Of a stretch of 64,000 nt of DNA, positions 62,138 to 64,000 are shown piece after piece. The stretch lies in the NCBI GenBank assembly GCA_903903985.1, contig CAIVAT010000118.1:1-64000 (forward strand), in the 5' to 3' direction. Positions within the stretch are counted from its first letter, which is position 1. Each line of letters opens with the position of its first letter. A model generated the notes under the pieces. It made no database searches, was not told where the DNA came from, and saw nothing but the letters and a program-made list of their open reading frames with translations. The position numbers and the translations under genes were made by a program. Source of the stretch: an uncultured Bacteroidales bacterium. GTDB lineage: Bacteria; Bacteroidota; Bacteroidia; Bacteroidales; FEN-979.

Positions 62138-62667
62138 TGCACGTAGGTTAACTGGTCCTTCCTGAATGTTTTCCGCTCTTTCAGGGTACTGATATCCACT
62201 TTTACAATACCGTTTTCAATGATAACGGGATAGTAGTCAAGTGCCCGGGCGGCGGGCGGGTTAAGCACTTCCCCGCTGATGTCAAAGGCGGAGGAGTGAC
62301 ATGGGCAAATGAAACGTTTTTTGCTTTCCTCCCATGAAATTGAGCAGCCCAGATGGGTGCACCGGAGGGAAATGGCAATAAAACCGCCATCCAGTTGCCG
62401 TGCCAGGTAAAACCTTCCACCCATGAAGGCGTTTACGCTATTCATGCCGAATGAATCGACGGGGCCAGCCTCAAGCAGTTGTTTAGGAGTTTGAAGCTTT
62501 TTGCTTTTCCCGGAGAAAAAATAGGTCGTTATCATCCCTGCAGTCTCCAGGGCCGCAAGGATTCCAAGAGCCTTCCAGACCATACCGAAGAAATCACGGC
62601 GGGTGATGCCATTGGCAGGAACTTGTCCGGATTCTTCCGGTAAATGGCGAGGAGGTTTTTTCTGCAT
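62134..62667 (-). CDS. Rieske [2Fe-2S] protein of a quinol oxidising complex
   Basis: This 177-residue protein starts with a twin-arginine type signal (T-R-R-D-F-F-G at about 23-29) and one membrane helix. The cluster-binding motifs are C-T-H-L-G-C near 110 and C-P-C-H-S-S near 125, with the two Cys and two His ligands in place. It accepts an electron from quinol in the cytochrome b next to it and passes it to a c-type heme, here probably the octaheme protein. It lies 71 bases downstream of the cytochrome b gene. Confidence 0.88.
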   Translation of the reverse strand: MQKKPPRHLPEESGQVPANGITRRDFFGMVWKALGILAALETAGMITTYFFSGKSKKLQTPKQLLEAGPVDSFGMNSVNAFMGGRFYLARQLDGGFIAISLRCTHLGCSISWEESKKRFICPCHSSAFDISGEVLNPPAARALDYYPVIIENGIVKVDISTLKERKTFRKDQLTYVQ

Positions 62668-62738
62668 GCTGTGTTCTATTCATTTTGGTCCCCGCCCCAA
62701 CCTCTTCCAACCTAGATGGAGGGACCTGGGTGAGCAAT

Positions 62739-64000
62739 TTACATCAACCAGGGCAAAGTTAGTTCCATATCCTTCCCCCTGAAAAATATTCCTGTAATGG
62801 TCAATACGATAAATGCCACCATGATAAATACAAAAACCACCTGGACCAGTTCGGCAGCAGACAGGCTGAACCTTTTCAAATAAAACCGGTAATAGCCAGC
62901 CATAAAAAGGAGCAGCATTGACAACGGAATGATCCCGTTGCTGATCATGGCCGGGATTCCTGGCAACAGGATTTCGAAGTTCACAATAGTTGCATTGAAC
63001 AGGATTCCTGCAACTGTTACAACTCCGGAAAAAATGGCAGTGGCTTTTGAAGACTGTTTTCCCAGGGCTGAGATGAACCAATGACCGTTCGGGGTATCCT
63101 TGAAATTCAGGAACGGTATCCAGGCTAGAAAAACGATCACGCCAAGCGGTATAATAAATGCTGCAAAAAACGGGTGAAAATGCATCAGCAATTCCTGTAC
63201 GCCGGCGAAGTACCATGGCGCTTTGGTCGGGTTCATGCTGTATGCAGGGTTCGCTTTATCAAGCAATGGCGCATTGAATAATGCAGCGAAGAGGAATACC
63301 AGGGCAAGCAGTACCAGTGCAACGATGAATTCCTTGAAAACCAGGTTGGGCATCACCGGAATCATTTCAGGTTTTTCTGCCGGTTCAGGCAGCATGATCC
63401 CGCCAACTTTGCGTACACGCCAGAAATGATACAGGACCAGTGCAATCAATAAAAAGGGCAGGACCGCAGTGTGAAAAGTAAAGAAGTTTTGCAGTGTGCC
63501 TGCATTCAGTTCCCTGCCGCCGATGAGGGCCTGCCGCAGACTTTCCCCGAATACGGGCAGGTAACCGATTATATTGGTGCTTACGGTAATGGCCCAGTAA
63601 GCAAGCTGATCCCAGGGAAGAAGATATCCGGTGAAATTAGCAAATACGATCAGGAGGAGGATAAACAACCCGAACAACCAGTTCACCAGCCGGGCATTGC
63701 GGTATGCTCCGGTAAAGAAAACGCGCAAAAAATGAAGAAAGGCGATGAGCAGGAGGAAAACCCCGCTCCAGTAATGGATGTTACGGACAAACTGCCCGAA
63801 AAGCACTTGTTCCTTCAGAAAGACAATGGAGTTGTATGCCTCCGCAGGGGATGAAATGTAATAAAACCGCAGCAAAATGCCCGTAATGATCTGTAGAACG
63901 ATGAGCAGGGCTGCCATTCCTCCCAGCCCGAAAGTTCTGTCGAACCGGAGCGCCTGTTCGCTGATTTTTAAAGGATGAAGGTGAAGGAAAATCGAACGCA
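62739..64000 (-). CDS. Cytochrome b of a bc-type complex (5' end outside the window)
   Basis: About 420 residues are visible, open to the window edge; an internal ATG at 63917 is not the start because family sequence (L-H-P-L-K-I-S-E-Q-A-L-R-F-D-R) continues above it. Both heme-binding His pairs are present: H-Y-W-S-G-V-F and F-L-H-F-L-R, then F-H-T-A-V-L-P and L-Y-H-F-W-R. The C-terminal half is fused, with a P-T-K-A-P-W-Y-F site where most enzymes have P-E-W-Y. It oxidises menaquinol in the inner membrane and starts the operon with Rieske and the octaheme protein. Confidence 0.88.
   Translation of the reverse strand, partial: RSIFLHLHPLKISEQALRFDRTFGLGGMAALLIVLQIITGILLRFYYISSPAEAYNSIVFLKEQVLFGQFVRNIHYWSGVFLLLIAFLHFLRVFFTGAYRNARLVNWLFGLFILLLIVFANFTGYLLPWDQLAYWAITVSTNIIGYLPVFGESLRQALIGGRELNAGTLQNFFTFHTAVLPFLLIALVLYHFWRVRKVGGIMLPEPAEKPEMIPVMPNLVFKEFIVALVLLALVFLFAALFNAPLLDKANPAYSMNPTKAPWYFAGVQELLMHFHPFFAAFIIPLGVIVFLAWIPFLNFKDTPNGHWFISALGKQSSKATAIFSGVVTVAGILFNATIVNFEILLPGIPAMISNGIIPLSMLLLFMAGYYRFYLKRFSLSAAELVQVVFVFIMVAFIVLTITGIFFRGKDMELTLPWLM

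Overview
The window is chromosomal DNA from a member of the Bacteroidota, probably uncultured. Several features point there: type IX secretion (T9SS) C-terminal sorting domains, promoters with the TAnnTTTG -7 box, Bacteroidota-restricted families (DUF6090, DUF2279, DUF6515, LytS/LytTR pairs, LiaF-like proteins), a GH3/beta-lactamase fusion and ADP-forming acetyl-CoA synthetase. No rRNA, tRNA or CRISPR was seen. Intergenic spaces are full of short repeats (AGGGTAACA, TCACGCG and similar).

Region 1, about 1-11.45 kb, is accessory, AT-rich and full of broken genes. It opens with the 3' end of a group II intron. Every gene and gene fragment after that lies on the minus strand. Most are single genes followed by an imperfect palindrome of about 90-150 bp, with outer boxes like TGCTAACG/CGTTAGCA or GCATAACG/CGTTATGC and inner TTGCA boxes. 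This is the layout of an integron cassette array with attC-like sites. The cargo is two T9SS-sorted Asp-box proteins, two lipoproteins, a retropepsin-like protease with PDZ, a serine hydrolase, two DUF1801-type proteins and several wrecked genes. At the promoter-side end (11.2-11.4 kb) lies a ruined tyrosine recombinase. I read the region as a decayed, integron-like array.

Region 2, 11.6-28 kb: an unknown conserved protein, ADP-forming acetyl-CoA synthetase, rhomboid protease, a membrane protein, a GH3-beta-lactamase fusion, a split transketolase with a von Willebrand A gene between its halves, and a block of transporters (Kup, DedA, PiT, Kef-type antiporter).

Region 3, 28-34.6 kb: nicotinamide riboside uptake and phosphorylation (PnuC plus NadR-type kinase), then a small glycan locus (GT4 glycosyltransferase, formyltransferase/GINT1-like protein, flippase) and methylmalonyl-CoA decarboxylase.

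Region 4, 34.7-48.5 kb: parE, a dead membrane-protein gene, a tightly packed operon GNAT-mltG-DUF2279-nnr-HD, dapF, an outer-membrane barrel, a prolyl-tRNA editing protein, a LiaF-like/LytS/LytTR envelope-stress type module and a DUF421 protein.

Region 5, 48.5-64 kb: an MscS channel, outer-membrane proteins around a glycerophosphodiesterase, a tricorn-like S41 protease, more outer-membrane proteins, a DUF6515 protein, and an electron-transfer operon: cytochrome b (cut by the window end), Rieske protein and an octaheme cytochrome c with TPRs.

All family assignments come from reading the sequence; no database search was run.
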